Below are positions 35,872 to 45,571 of a stretch of 64,000 bases of DNA, piece after piece. The stretch covers positions 248,001-312,000 of the forward strand of contig NZ_PYMA01000003.1 in the NCBI RefSeq assembly GCF_003026495.1, written 5' to 3'. Position 1 is the first letter of the stretch; the number at the start of each line of letters is the position of its first letter. Below the pieces are notes generated by a model, which had not been told where the DNA came from, did no database searches, and saw only the letters and a program-made list of their open reading frames with translations. A program made the position numbers and the translations under genes. The stretch is from Photobacterium sanctipauli (GTDB lineage Bacteria > Pseudomonadota > Gammaproteobacteria > Enterobacterales > Vibrionaceae).

Positions 35872-35873
35872 CG

Positions 35874-37697
35874 TTAAATCCTCACTTCACGTCGTGCGTC
35901 ACGTCCCCACACCAAATTGATGATGGCGCGAGAGGCAAAAATACCGGTAAACATACTGGTTAATAGTCCCAGCCCCAATGTCATCGCAAACCCTTGAATT
36001 GGGCCGTTACCAATCGCATACAAGACAACAGCGGTGATCATCGTGGTAAAGTTGGCGTCAAATATCGTACTAAAGGCACTGTTGAAGCCACGGTCAATGG
36101 CCTGTGCCAAGCTGCGACCTTCTTTTAGCTTGTCTTTGATCCGCTCAAAAATAAGTACATTGGTGTCGACGGCCATACCCACCGTCAGTACCAACCCGGC
36201 AATACCCGGGAGGGTCAATACCGCACCAGGGATCAAAGCTAACAGCCCGAACAGCATGACCATATTGGTGATTAGTGCCAAGTTGGCAACCCAACCAAGG
36301 CGGCGGTACCACAGCGCCATAAACACCAAGGTCATCCCCATGCCAAGCGCCAGTGCTGCAAAGCCGTTTTGGATATTCTCAGCACCCAATGTCGGGCCGA
36401 TGGTACGCTCTTCAACTATCGTCACTGGTGCGGTCAAGGAGCCGGCACGAAGTAACAGCGCAAGTTGCTGGGCATCTTGGATAGAGCCCGCACCTGTTAT
36501 TCTGAAACGATTTCCAAGTTGGCTCTGAATCGTCGCTACACTGATGATCTTGCTGTTTTGAACAGCATTGCCTTGCTCATCGCGACTGTATTCGCTGTAA
36601 GCTGTTGCCATCGGTTTACCGATGTTATGGCGGGAGAATTCAGACATAATGCGACCACCAGCACTGTCCAAGTTAATGTTAACTTCTGCCGCGCCCATTT
36701 CACCGAAACTCGCACGTGCGTCGACAATATGATCGCCGCCGAGAATAGGCTTACGGGCAACACGTACCATCGCGCCGTGCTCATCCGGCAAGGTCATTGT
36801 ACTGCCAGTTCCCGCGTCTTTGACCGGATAAAATGCCAAGCTTGCAGTCGCACCAATGACCTTTTTCGCGGCGGCTGGGTCTTGTACCCCTGGCAGTTCA
36901 ATACGGATACGGTGTTCACCCTGACGCTGAACCAATGCCTCGGTGATACCCAGTTCTTCAATACGGCTTCGCATGGTCTGCAAGTTTTGCTGAACAGTCA
37001 GGTTGCGTAACGTCGCCTTCTCATCTTGCTTGAGCGTCAAAACCAGCCCGTGGCCGCTACCGTTTGTTGCCTGCCATTGAGGGTAAGCTGTACGAATGTA
37101 TTGGCGAGCAATACTATTTGCCGCAGCATTGGGTAGGCGCAGTATCACTTTGTCCACCTGATCCGAGCTGTAACGCACACTTCGCACACCTTCTTCGCGA
37201 AAGTGCTGGCGCAAGGCCTCCTGCAGTTGCTCACCTTGTGCTTTGTATACCTGCTCAACATCGACATCGAGCAAAAACTGGACACCACCACGCAAATCAA
37301 GCCCGAGCTTGATTGGCTCAAAGCCCATTTGGGTTAGCCATTGTGGGGCCGCTGGCGAGAGCGATAAGGCGATCTGCTCGTCAGATATACTCTCCCCAAC
37401 GAGATCTGCAATTACAGATCTGGCCTTTGTTTGCTTGGCTTCTTCTTGCAAGATCACCAAGGTGTTTTGAGCACTTTGATCGATACGTTTGACATCAATA
37501 CCTGCTGACTGCAAGGCATTTTGCATTGTAACAACATCAGGTAGGTCAGATGCAGGGGACGAAATCTGGACTGCCGCATCTTCGCCGTACCAAGTAGGAA
37601 TTGCACTTAACATCATGACGATAACAGTGACAACAAGTACCACGTACTTCCATAACGGATAGCGGTTTAAGATTCTTTGATTGGTGTGTTTTTTCAT
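35874..37697 (-). CDS. secD: Protein export membrane protein SecD (second set)
   Basis: A 607-residue SecD: an N-terminal helix, a large periplasmic P1 domain (to about residue 430) and five C-terminal helices. Hallmarks are KLGLDLRGGVQFLLDVD, the P1 strand RIRIELPGVQDPAAAK, LTVGMAVDTNVLIFERIKDKLKEG (in two parts TVGMAVDTNVLIFERI and KDKLKEG), and RGFNSAFSTIFDANFTTMIT. The ribosome site GGTGA is 6 nt before the ATG. By analogy to Vibrio alginolyticus, ribosome stalling on VemP upstream would open this site. Confidence 0.94.
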   Translation of the reverse strand: MKKHTNQRILNRYPLWKYVVLVVTVIVMMLSAIPTWYGEDAAVQISSPASDLPDVVTMQNALQSAGIDVKRIDQSAQNTLVILQEEAKQTKARSVIADLVGESISDEQIALSLSPAAPQWLTQMGFEPIKLGLDLRGGVQFLLDVDVEQVYKAQGEQLQEALRQHFREEGVRSVRYSSDQVDKVILRLPNAAANSIARQYIRTAYPQWQATNGSGHGLVLTLKQDEKATLRNLTVQQNLQTMRSRIEELGITEALVQRQGEHRIRIELPGVQDPAAAKKVIGATASLAFYPVKDAGTGSTMTLPDEHGAMVRVARKPILGGDHIVDARASFGEMGAAEVNINLDSAGGRIMSEFSRHNIGKPMATAYSEYSRDEQGNAVQNSKIISVATIQSQLGNRFRITGAGSIQDAQQLALLLRAGSLTAPVTIVEERTIGPTLGAENIQNGFAALALGMGMTLVFMALWYRRLGWVANLALITNMVMLFGLLALIPGAVLTLPGIAGLVLTVGMAVDTNVLIFERIKDKLKEGRSLAQAIDRGFNSAFSTIFDANFTTMITAVVLYAIGNGPIQGFAMTLGLGLLTSMFTGIFASRAIINLVWGRDARREVRI

Positions 37698-37712
37698 GTC
37701 TTTTCACCATTT

Positions 37713-37735
37713 ACTCACCGGAATACGGCAAGTGA
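37713..37735 (-). promoter_or_regulatory. Candidate stem-loop before the secD2 ribosome site
   Basis: On the minus strand CTCAC and GTGAG, plus CCG/CGG inside, can pair just upstream of the secD GGTGA. In the VemP system such pairing in the vemP-secD2 spacer hides the secD2 ribosome site until stalling. The exact fold here is not certain. Confidence 0.35.
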
Positions 37736-37903
37736 GGGCACACTAACACTCGACCACAATGAACTACATTACTCACTCTGGCTGGGTTGGTGTACACATA
37801 ATCCGCCCAATAACTAAAGCCTCCAGCAGCCTGGTAGCAATAAGCAGCATTGGGAATATCAAGCTGGTTTTAAACAGCTAAAGTCGAATTACCCGTGAAG
37901 GGT

Positions 37904-38530
37904 TTAGGCCAAGTGGGTTGGCAAGCGGTGGTGATAAATGGTGTAGATAAGGTTGCTTTCCTTCCAGCCAGCTATTCGGCTAGAAGACGCTGGAATATGA
38001 AGAGTCCAATCTTGGCGACTGTCAAAATCAACACGGTAACCTTTTGTCAGGCGCTGAGCAGGTTCAATCGGCAGCTCAATGGCCAATTGGTAAAAAGGCT
38101 CATTACCGTCATTCTCCGTTCGCACAAAATGGGCCATGCGCGAAGAAGGCGACAAAGCCGGATCCAGTTGGCGGCCATGATCAGAATGTTGATTAGTATT
38201 TTCTTCCCTCAGCAAACCATCAAAGCTCATATCGTTACCCTGCAATATAAATTGCAGCTCTTCAGCAGACATATCCGCAACATGCTTTGAAGAATGGTGG
38301 GTTGCGACATAGAAAGCGTCGAACGATGACGATTCCGCAAGATGCGAAGCCAATGTGGGTGAAAAGAACGCAGGTGAAGAGAACGCAGGTAAAGCAAGGG
38401 TTTGTTCTGATTGAACCAATGGTAATAACGGGTTGGCTTGTGGGATAGATTGATCGGCCATAGCTGAGCCTGACCATAGCAAGCCCCAACTTAATACCAA
38501 TACAAATACCCGAACCAAACGCGAGAACAT
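37904..38530 (-). CDS. vemP: VemP-like export-monitoring arrest peptide
   Basis: A 208-residue secreted protein with signal peptide MFSRLVRVFVLVLSWGLLWS (cleavage near SAMA-DQ), located about 200 nt upstream of secD2, the position of vemP in Vibrio. The C-terminus contains RIAGWKE (185-191) followed by 17 residues ending RLPTHLA, matching my recollection of the R-I-x-G-W-K-E stretch in the V. alginolyticus arrest region. Known VemP is about 159 residues; the extra length is in a low-complexity Ser/Pro/Phe region near residues 45-60, where the DNA has short direct repeats. In Vibrio, VemP stalls its own ribosome when export is slow, inducing SecDF2. Arrest here is inferred. Confidence 0.72.
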   Translation of the reverse strand: MFSRLVRVFVLVLSWGLLWSGSAMADQSIPQANPLLPLVQSEQTLALPAFSSPAFFSPTLASHLAESSSFDAFYVATHHSSKHVADMSAEELQFILQGNDMSFDGLLREENTNQHSDHGRQLDPALSPSSRMAHFVRTENDGNEPFYQLAIELPIEPAQRLTKGYRVDFDSRQDWTLHIPASSSRIAGWKESNLIYTIYHHRLPTHLA

Positions 38531-38803
38531 AACATCACTTTAAACAATACGAACTTTTGCATCATAGGGTCCGTTACATTAATAAACAAGCGTTATTTGA
38601 TGAACCGCACAGTTTTGTCCTTTCAATGGATAACAGACACAGATATAGCCCCTTCTAAACACCAAGAGGCATCATTCGCATTAATGGCTCATATCCTATA
38701 GATAGCCCGTAGTTTGCTACTCTCTCATTGTTTATGGCAACTAAGGCCGATATAGTGACGCCAATGCTTTGTTATCTCTTCAAATAATCAGGGGGCTTAC
38801 GCC

Positions 38804-39685
38804 ATGACAACACACAAGGTTGCATTTATTGGGCTAGGAACAATGGGATACCCAATGGCAGGACACCTTGCCAACGCTGGCCATCAGGTAACGGTTTACA
38901 ACCGCACCACAGCCAAAGCCAACCAGTGGGCGGAAACCTATACTGGACAAGTCGCGCTTACCCCGGCAGAGGCGGCCAAAGAAGCGACGTTCATTTTTAC
39001 CTGTGTCGGCAACGATGACGACCTACGCCAAGTTTACTGTGGTGAAAACGGTATTCTTACCACTGCAAAATCGGGCGCATTCCTTATCGATAACACGACG
39101 GCCTCAGCTGAAGTGTCTCGCGAAATCGCTGCGCTTGCCGAAGAGAAAGGGCTAAAGTTCCTCGATGCTCCCGTTTCTGGTGGTGAAGCAGGTGCAGTAA
39201 ATGGTTGTTTAACCGTGATGGTCGGCGGCAAACAGGCTGACTTTGACACCGCCAAGCCGGTTATCGATACGTTTGCTAAAGCAACCACGCTGATGGGCGA
39301 CGTGGGTTACGGCCAAATTACCAAAATGGCTAACCAGATCTGTATTGCAGGGATCCTGCAAGGTTTGTCTGAAGCCGTTACACTCGCAAAATCATCTGGC
39401 CTTGATATTGAAAAAATGACCGAGGTGCTTAAACACGGTGCAGCCGGATCTTGGCAACTTGAAAACCGTGCATCAACCATGGCCAATAACGAGTTTGACT
39501 TTGGTTTTGCTATCGACTGGATGCGCAAAGACTTGGGGATCTGCTTCGATGCTGCTGAAAAGCTGGGTGTTGACCTACCGCTTGCCAAGCAGGTGGATGA
39601 AAAATATGGCGAGCTGCAAGCACGTGGCTACCAGCGTGCCGACACTTCGGTGCTAATCAAGCAATTTGATGACGAATCTCGTTAA
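38804..39685 (+). CDS. Beta-hydroxyacid dehydrogenase (GarR/MmsB-like)
   Basis: A 293-residue NAD(P)-dependent dehydrogenase of the 3-hydroxyisobutyrate / tartronate semialdehyde reductase family. It has the dinucleotide motif FIGLGTMGYPMAGHLANAGH, the substrate-binding FLDAPVSGGEAGAVNGCLTV, and the catalytic Lys segment GQITKMANQICIAGI. The sequence is close to both GarR and GLYR types, so the substrate cannot be fixed. It is a single gene followed by a strong terminator. Confidence 0.87.
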   Translation: MTTHKVAFIGLGTMGYPMAGHLANAGHQVTVYNRTTAKANQWAETYTGQVALTPAEAAKEATFIFTCVGNDDDLRQVYCGENGILTTAKSGAFLIDNTTASAEVSREIAALAEEKGLKFLDAPVSGGEAGAVNGCLTVMVGGKQADFDTAKPVIDTFAKATTLMGDVGYGQITKMANQICIAGILQGLSEAVTLAKSSGLDIEKMTEVLKHGAAGSWQLENRASTMANNEFDFGFAIDWMRKDLGICFDAAEKLGVDLPLAKQVDEKYGELQARGYQRADTSVLIKQFDDESR

Positions 39686-39720
39686 GTTAGCTTGATTGCT
39701 TCAATACCGTAAGCCATACA

Positions 39721-39756
39721 AAAACAGCCGCTGATGACACCACCAGCGGCTGTTTT
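39721..39756. terminator. Bidirectional terminator
   Basis: AAAACAGCCGCTG and CAGCGGCTGTTTT form a 13-bp inverted repeat with a 10-nt loop between the dehydrogenase and the convergent nupC. Confidence 0.88.
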
Positions 39757-39769
39757 ATCGCCATCAAGA

Positions 39770-39785
39770 TTAGCGTGAGTACGCT
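39770..39785. repeat. 16-nt hairpin repeat, copy A
   Basis: TTAGCGTGAGTACGCT, with AGCGT/ACGCT pairing around GAGT. It lies just beyond the nupC stop codon. An identical 16-mer occurs at 45743-45758, also just beyond a minus-strand gene. Confidence 0.6.
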
Positions 39786-39791
39786 TTGCAA

Positions 39792-41000
39792 TTACAGGGT
39801 AATAAAGATACCCGCGAGCGCAGCACTCATTAAGTTAGCCAGGGTCGCTGCTAATACAGCCTTGATACCTAGGCTAGCTACATCGCCACGGCGCTCTGGT
39901 GCCATCACACCGATAGAACCAATCTGAATCGCGATAGAGCCGATATTGGCAAAACCACACAATGCAAAAGTAATGATGATTTGGCTGTTCTGCGACAGTG
40001 TTTCTTTGATGCTAACGAAGTCTAGGAAAGCCACGAATTCATTAAGGATCATCTTCTGGCCGATAAATGCGCCAGCTTGAAGCATTTCATTGGCAGGCAC
40101 GCCAATAATGAAAGCCAGTGGCGAGAACACATAACCTAGCAAGCCCTGCAGGGTGAGATCATGCATACCAACCCATTCACCAGCCATGCCAAGCCCGGCA
40201 TTGGCCATTGCAATCACACTCACGAAAGCAATCAGCATGGTACCGATAGCGACCGCCACCTTCATACCGTTCATGGCACCAGCTGCTAGCGCATCGATAG
40301 CGTTGCTGTGATCACTCTTGCCCATCTCAATGTCAGACTGTTCAACCGCAACACTTTGCTCTGGCACTAGAATTTTTGCCATCAACAAGCTACCCGGTGC
40401 TGCCATGAAACTCGCCGCGATCAGGTATTTCAAATCAACACCCAGGCCTGCATAGCCACCCAGTACACTGCCGGCTACTGATGCCATACCACCGGTCATT
40501 ACCGCAAAAAGCTCTGAGCGAGTCATTTGCGCCAAGAATGGTTTAACCAGCAACGGCGATTCACCCTGAGATAGGAAGATGTTACCTGTTGCCACCAAAG
40601 ATTCGGCACGGCTGGTGCCCAATGCTTTTTGGATACCCCCACCGATCACTTTGATGATCCACTGCATCACGCCAAGGTAGTAAAGAAGGGAGATAAGAGC
40701 ACTAATGAAGATAACAAGAGGAAGGACGCGAATAGCAAAAACGAAACCGGTCGTCGCAAGATCACCAAACAGGAATTTTATTCCCTCATCAGCAAAGCCA
40801 AGCACGCTGGCAACACCGCTACTCATTGCGCCCAATAGGGTCTGACCAACAGGAATATACAGCACCAAGGCAGCAAAACCTGCCTGCAATGCCAACGCGC
40901 CCCCAACCGTACGCCAATTGATTGCTTTACGGTTTTCAGAAAGCGCACATGCGCAAAGTACCAGTACCAAAATACCGGCCAAACTAATTAACAACTGCAT
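39792..41000 (-). CDS. nupC: Concentrative nucleoside transporter NupC-like
   Basis: A 402-residue inner-membrane Na+ or H+ nucleoside symporter of the CNT family. Hallmarks are [80 protein letters not shown] and [20 protein letters not shown], which hold the nucleoside and cation sites. Length agrees with NupC. It gives the organism a second nucleoside entry route besides the cassette at 8-12 kb. The upstream 280 nt contains AATGTGATCT, a CRP half-site. Confidence 0.93.
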   Translation of the reverse strand: MQLLISLAGILVLVLCACALSENRKAINWRTVGGALALQAGFAALVLYIPVGQTLLGAMSSGVASVLGFADEGIKFLFGDLATTGFVFAIRVLPLVIFISALISLLYYLGVMQWIIKVIGGGIQKALGTSRAESLVATGNIFLSQGESPLLVKPFLAQMTRSELFAVMTGGMASVAGSVLGGYAGLGVDLKYLIAASFMAAPGSLLMAKILVPEQSVAVEQSDIEMGKSDHSNAIDALAAGAMNGMKVAVAIGTMLIAFVSVIAMANAGLGMAGEWVGMHDLTLQGLLGYVFSPLAFIIGVPANEMLQAGAFIGQKMILNEFVAFLDFVSIKETLSQNSQIIITFALCGFANIGSIAIQIGSIGVMAPERRGDVASLGIKAVLAATLANLMSAALAGIFITL

Positions 41001-41766
41001 TATTTCGTCCTGCTGTTTTGACTATTTTTAAAATTGTCGAAAAATGAAGGTGTTACTGCTTGTTGCAACAGGGGGATCAACACTTTCAGGATGAAAGCAA
41101 AATAGGAGGGAACCGAGCGCGTTTGCGTCGGCAACATGGTGGAATCCGCCCAAATGTACAACATAGAGTCACCTAAATTAACAAGCTAAAGTAATGCCGG
41201 TCCAACTCCGTGGGTCATTCACATGTCCGTGGTGACAGCTTGTAACTAAGGTGGCTGAACTCTTTCGTTCTGGCCGGAAGCGGAGTATATAGAGATATAG
41301 ATCACATTAACAATGAATACGAGAGTATTTTTTTTGATCTGGGTTCAATCGAACAAATAACCACCAAATGTAAGCAATTATTTCTAAAACGTGCCACTTA
41401 TGCATGCAAGTGAATTGTCTTTAGCTATGAAAAGGCTCCTCTCAACTTTACAGTGAATACAATAGTAGCATGAGAGTGCTACTCCTAAAAAGCGAGGCTG
41501 GGAGAGGTTAATCCATCAATCTTCATCACAAACGCTCGGCACCAACTATCTATGCGCCTAACTTCAAGCATCAACGAACCAACCCCCTCCAGCTCCCCCT
41601 TTTATCAACTAGCTCGACCCCTTTATATCGGAGTCCAAGGGGGAGAGCTTTCTTTGGTGCGAAAAGGACGTTGGTTACAGTACTGATTGCCTGCGTGAAA
41701 CAGTTCCTTCCCCTTTACCAGCGACGGCATGATTGTTCGTAAAATCAACTTCAAGGGGAAGAACCT
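41001..41766. other. Gene-free interval with a C/G-rich inverted repeat
   Basis: About 770 nt without a convincing coding frame. AGCTCCCCCTT (41591-41601) can pair with AAGGGGGAGAGCT (41637-41649) and is followed by TTTCTTT. A further GAGGCTGGGAGAGGTT near 41491 partly complements the CCCCTCCAGC stretch at 41583-41592. It might encode a structured RNA or a long leader; the evidence is weak. Confidence 0.4.
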
Positions 41767-41792
41767 AAAACGCAGCCTGATGGCTGCGTTTT
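41767..41792 (-). terminator. Terminator of kefG-kefB
   Basis: AAAACGCAGCC and GGCTGCGTTTT form an 11-bp stem with a TGAT loop, 29 nt beyond the kefB stop. Confidence 0.85.
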
Positions 41793-41820
41793 ATAGGATT
41801 TAAAGAAAACACTGAGCAGG

Positions 41821-43749
41821 CTACTCTTCGTGCTCCTCGGCAATGGCTTTCGCATACCCTTTTGGCGGCGGTGCCCAGCTTCTATCTGAGGAAGTATGTT
41901 TCTCGTGACGCTCAGACTTCATCACTTGGCTCAAGGCATCTTCAAGCTGCATAAAGAGCTCTCGGTAGTCTGCATTGAACTTATTCTCTTCGGTACTTTC
42001 CTTCCACGTTTTATAGAGGGCTTTTTTACTCTTGGCCTCTGTATCAATAAATGCCTGTTTAAGCTGCTCAGCCCTGAACGGGTGGACCCCGAGATCTTTT
42101 AGCGCCTCAGTGCCCAAAGTAAGTGCCGAGTGATAGGTTTCGCTGATCACGTAGTCGGCGCCTGCATTTCTCAGCGCATAATGGTGGCCTCGGTCATACG
42201 CCCGTGCCAAGATACGTACTTTCGGATAGGTATGGTGGATATACTCCACCAACTCCACCGCCCGCTCGGTATCGTCAATGGCCACTATCATAAGCTTGGC
42301 GTCTTCAATACCGGCGGTATGAAGCAGATCTGGACGGGTCGCATCCCCGAAGTAACTCTTGATCCGGATAGAGCGCATGTTTTCGATTTGCCCGGCTTCA
42401 TGATCGAGCACTACGGTCTTGATCCCATTGGCGACCAACAGGCGGTTAACGATCTGGCCGAACCGGCCAATACCAGCAATGATCACTGTGCCCGTTTCAT
42501 CAATCACATCCGCTTCGCGATCATTCGTTTCAGCTTCAAATTTTGGCAATATCACCTTGTCGAAGAAGATAAATAGCCCTGGAGTGAGGAACATCGATAG
42601 CGCCACCACCAAAGACAACATTTGAGTCAACGCTGGCGGCAAGACATGGTTTTGGGATGAGAAGCTTAACAGTACGAAACCAAACTCACCGGCCTGTGCC
42701 AAACTCAAGGTCAGTAGGTATCGATCACTCCCGCGCACCTTAAAGATCAACGCTAGCGCAAATAACACAGCCGCTTTAAGTAGCATGACCCCCAGCGTGA
42801 TACCAATCACCACAGCAAAATCGTTAAACAACACCGAGAAGTCGATCCCCGCCCCTACCGTAATAAAGAACAGGCCGAGCAATAGTCCCTTGAACGGCTC
42901 AATGTTCGATTCCAGCTCATGGCGGAACTCACTGTTTGCCAGCACCACACCAGCAAGGAATGTTCCCAATGCCGGAGACAAACCCACCAGCCCCATCAGG
43001 GCAGCAATGCCAATCACCAGCATCAATGCCGTTGCGGTAAAGATCTCTCGTAGGCCAGAATCGGCCACAAACCGAAATAGCGGGCGGCTCAAGAAGTGCC
43101 CACCAACAACCAAGCCTGCAATCGCAACAATAATAACGATGGCATAGGCCCAACCTGGCAAGCCCGCCACTAAACTGACATCGTCATGATGTTCCGCAGC
43201 TTGCTGAGCCAGCTGCTGTGCTTGCTCAACCAACTCGGGCAATGCTAGCAACGGGATCAAGGCTAACATCGGGATCACCGCAATGTCCTGAAACAGCAGT
43301 ACCGAAAAGGCGTTGCGTCCACCTTCTGTTTTCGCCAACCCCTTTTCATTAAAGGTTTGCAGCACAATCGCCGTGGATGAGAGCGAGAAAATAAGGCCAA
43401 TCGCTAAGGCGACCGTCCAACCTTGCCCTAGCATCATGACAATGCCCATTACCGCAAGTGCTGTCACCCCAACTTGCAAACCGCCAAGGCCAATCAAGCG
43501 ATGGCGCATGTCCCATAACATACGCGGCTCAAGCTCTAGGCCGACGAGGAACAGCATCATGACCACACCGAACTCAGCAAAATGCTGAATTGCCAATGTT
43601 TCATCGCCCACAAGGCCAACAATCGGCCCAATAACCACACCGGCAATTAAATAGCCCAGCACGGAGCCCAGGCCAAGCCGTTTGGCTATAGGGACAGCAA
43701 TAACAGCAGCACACAGATAGATAAAGGCCTGAATAAAATACCCTGTCAT
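41821..43749 (-). CDS. kefB: CPA2 potassium/proton antiporter KefB/KefC-type
   Basis: A 642-residue protein: an N-terminal cation antiporter domain of about 12 helices (LGLGSVLGYLIAGVVIGPIV, LLFQDIAVIPMLALIPLLAL, LSLAQAGEFGFVLLSFSSQN) and a C-terminal RCK/TrkA-N domain (VIIAGIGRFGQIVNRLLVAN, SYFGDATRPDLLHTAGI). This is a glutathione-gated K+ efflux system that acidifies the cytoplasm against electrophiles. The family loop HALPPA-like segment reads HVLPPALTQM. It follows kefG with a 2-nt gap and has its own strong GGAGG site. KefB versus KefC is set by the kefG partner. Confidence 0.9.
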   Translation of the reverse strand: MTGYFIQAFIYLCAAVIAVPIAKRLGLGSVLGYLIAGVVIGPIVGLVGDETLAIQHFAEFGVVMMLFLVGLELEPRMLWDMRHRLIGLGGLQVGVTALAVMGIVMMLGQGWTVALAIGLIFSLSSTAIVLQTFNEKGLAKTEGGRNAFSVLLFQDIAVIPMLALIPLLALPELVEQAQQLAQQAAEHHDDVSLVAGLPGWAYAIVIIVAIAGLVVGGHFLSRPLFRFVADSGLREIFTATALMLVIGIAALMGLVGLSPALGTFLAGVVLANSEFRHELESNIEPFKGLLLGLFFITVGAGIDFSVLFNDFAVVIGITLGVMLLKAAVLFALALIFKVRGSDRYLLTLSLAQAGEFGFVLLSFSSQNHVLPPALTQMLSLVVALSMFLTPGLFIFFDKVILPKFEAETNDREADVIDETGTVIIAGIGRFGQIVNRLLVANGIKTVVLDHEAGQIENMRSIRIKSYFGDATRPDLLHTAGIEDAKLMIVAIDDTERAVELVEYIHHTYPKVRILARAYDRGHHYALRNAGADYVISETYHSALTLGTEALKDLGVHPFRAEQLKQAFIDTEAKSKKALYKTWKESTEENKFNADYRELFMQLEDALSQVMKSERHEKHTSSDRSWAPPPKGYAKAIAEEHEE

Positions 43750-43751
43750 TC

Positions 43752-44372
43752 CTACCCCTCCTTGATTACAGCTGTTAAATCAGCATTGAGCACATCGACA
43801 TGGCTGGCGGCATTCATTTCCACCCGATCATCACGCAGCGCATCCAGTAGCTGACGCCAATCCTTGGTATGTTGCTCGACACGCTTTTGCTCTTTCGCTG
43901 TTCGTGAATCGAATAGCACAAAAGGCGCAAGGTAATGCATCCCTATCAGGTTCGCCGTTTGTTCAATAGGGTGAAGCAACTCGCGAACGGTATAATTGTT
44001 GTGCCCATCGGCATGGTATGCCGCCTGCGTGCCACCCGCAGTGAGCGCACACAAAAATGTTTTGCCATTAAGCGCAGTACCGTCTTTGCCATAGGCAAAG
44101 CCATACTCCAGCACCAGATCCTGCCACTCTTTTAAAATGGCAGGCGTCGAATACCAATACATCGGAAACATAAACACAATGACATCATGATCGAGCAATC
44201 GCTTCTGCTCGCGATCAATATTGATGTGGAGCGTTGGGTACTCGTGATACAAATCAACCACCGTTACCCCTGGCAAGCCACGACTGGATTTGAATAGGGG
44301 CAAATTCGCTTCAGAGCGAGAAGGGGACGGGTGGGCAAACAAAATAAGAATCTTCTTTTTATGCTCTGTCAT
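43752..44372 (-). CDS. kefG: Quinone oxidoreductase-like KefG, ancillary to KefB
   Basis: A 206-residue flavodoxin-like NAD(P)H oxidoreductase: KILILFAHPSPSRSEANLPL, the FMN-phosphate region, MFPMYWYSTPAILKEWQDLV, and TAGGTQAAYHADGHNNYTV. KefG binds the antiporter subunit and is needed for full activity. The second ATG is chosen because the first touches the AGGA site. It is immediately upstream of kefB. Confidence 0.9.
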   Translation of the reverse strand: MTEHKKKILILFAHPSPSRSEANLPLFKSSRGLPGVTVVDLYHEYPTLHINIDREQKRLLDHDVIVFMFPMYWYSTPAILKEWQDLVLEYGFAYGKDGTALNGKTFLCALTAGGTQAAYHADGHNNYTVRELLHPIEQTANLIGMHYLAPFVLFDSRTAKEQKRVEQHTKDWRQLLDALRDDRVEMNAASHVDVLNADLTAVIKEG

Positions 44373-44462
44373 AGTCATCCTTTCAAAACGCAGGCATACC
44401 CAAGTGGCAGCTGCAACTCGGGTTTTAGTTCAACTACTTATTATTTATAGTAAAAGTTAGAA

Positions 44463-44825
44463 TTATTCCAAGCCAGATGTATCCCAGTACACATAAACTG
44501 ATTCTGTTTCTAACTTAAAAATCAGCCCTTCTTTTCCCAAGCCCGACTGACGATAAACCGCCTGCCCCTCGCTGTCTTGGTAGCGCCCAGGATCATCACC
44601 CACCGGGCGGAAGTCATAATAAACACCATCCCCGCGATCTATCGTCACATAGCCCTGCCGCTGGGAAAATACGCAGAGATACTGGTGGGAGGGCTTATCT
44701 GCCCCCTTAGGGTAAATATCGCAGCGTGCATCGGTTGAGTCCGCCAACACATTTGATGCCGCTAAAACAACACCCAGCAATCCTAGCCCAAGTGCAACTC
44801 TAAAATGTGGAGACACAGACACCAT
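44463..44825 (-). CDS. Exported hypothetical protein
   Basis: A 120-residue protein with a signal peptide (MVSVSPHFRVALGLGLLGVV, cleavage near VLA-DS). The mature part has two cysteines (ARCDIYPKG and QYLCVFSQ) and a run of beta-type residues (GYVTIDRGDGVYYDFRPVG, ending VYVYWDTSGLE). Met at 44825 follows GGAG at good spacing; upstream in-frame codons have no such support and would overlap the divergent gene. Family not recognised. Confidence 0.75.
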   Translation of the reverse strand: MVSVSPHFRVALGLGLLGVVLAASNVLADSTDARCDIYPKGADKPSHQYLCVFSQRQGYVTIDRGDGVYYDFRPVGDDPGRYQDSEGQAVYRQSGLGKEGLIFKLETESVYVYWDTSGLE

Positions 44826-44965
44826 AACTTCTACTCCTACACCTGTTCGTGTTTGCACCCATAAAGTGTAGGAACGAATGGCACAATTCGAGTAAAAACA
44901 GATTACATTTGACCCCTGTTCCCGCAAAATACACCGATAAGCATCAGGGGAGTGAGACAGGATGT

Positions 44966-45571
44966 ATGGCAATTGCGAACCACGGCACTAAAAAGAACAG
45001 CACAAAAAAGAAGCAGTGGGCTCGGCTACTTATGGGACTAACCCTAGGCATTTGCACCTTGGGAGCCACCTATCCGGATAGCGCCATGTCTGCGGCTTTG
45101 GACCGTAAAATGCTCAACTACATGGACTCCTATGGCAATGTCAATTTGAGAAATGCCCGCCACATAAATCTGCCCAACCCTTTCATTGTTGAGGGGCATC
45201 TCAACCTTGAACAAAGCCAGCTTACCCACCTGCCGCAACAAGTCACCGTTAAGGGCAACCTAAACCTCGCCTACAGTAAAATCATTCAGTTACCACTGCA
45301 GCTTCAAGTTGGCGGCTATATTAATTTAGCGCACTCCGATATCGAGTACTTAAATAACGGGCTTCGCGTGGCCGGTGATTTAAGTTTGATGGGAACGAAA
45401 CTGACTGAGCTTCCCCCCTACCTGCATGTAGGTGGAAATCTTTACCTAGCCCAAACAGCAATAACAGAATTACCCAAGCACCTTGTGGTTGAGGGCAACA
45501 TTTATTTAGGCGGAGCCCCGGTCAAAGTTATCCCCGAAGAAGTTTATATCGGCGGAAATATATATCGTTGA
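44966..45571 (+). CDS. Secreted protein of seven 20-residue LRR-like repeats
   Basis: A 201-residue protein with a long basic n-region and a hydrophobic signal core (ARLLMGLTLGICTLGATYP). After about residue 58 it consists of seven consecutive 20-residue repeats such as LNLEQSQLTHLPQQVTVKGN and LSLMGTKLTELPPYLHVGGN, ending with a partial IYR. The pattern LxLxxTxLxxLPxxLxVGGN predicts a short right-handed solenoid like bacterial and phage leucine-rich repeats. The start is the ATG after AGGATGT; the frame is open upstream but would overlap the divergent exported gene's leader. Role unknown; a surface or periplasmic binding protein is plausible. Confidence 0.8.
   Translation: MAIANHGTKKNSTKKKQWARLLMGLTLGICTLGATYPDSAMSAALDRKMLNYMDSYGNVNLRNARHINLPNPFIVEGHLNLEQSQLTHLPQQVTVKGNLNLAYSKIIQLPLQLQVGGYINLAHSDIEYLNNGLRVAGDLSLMGTKLTELPPYLHVGGNLYLAQTAITELPKHLVVEGNIYLGGAPVKVIPEEVYIGGNIYR

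Noticed and set aside
41301..41315. Full CRP site upstream of nupC
   Set aside because: Only the TGTGA half is convincing; the second half-site is missing at the right spacing.
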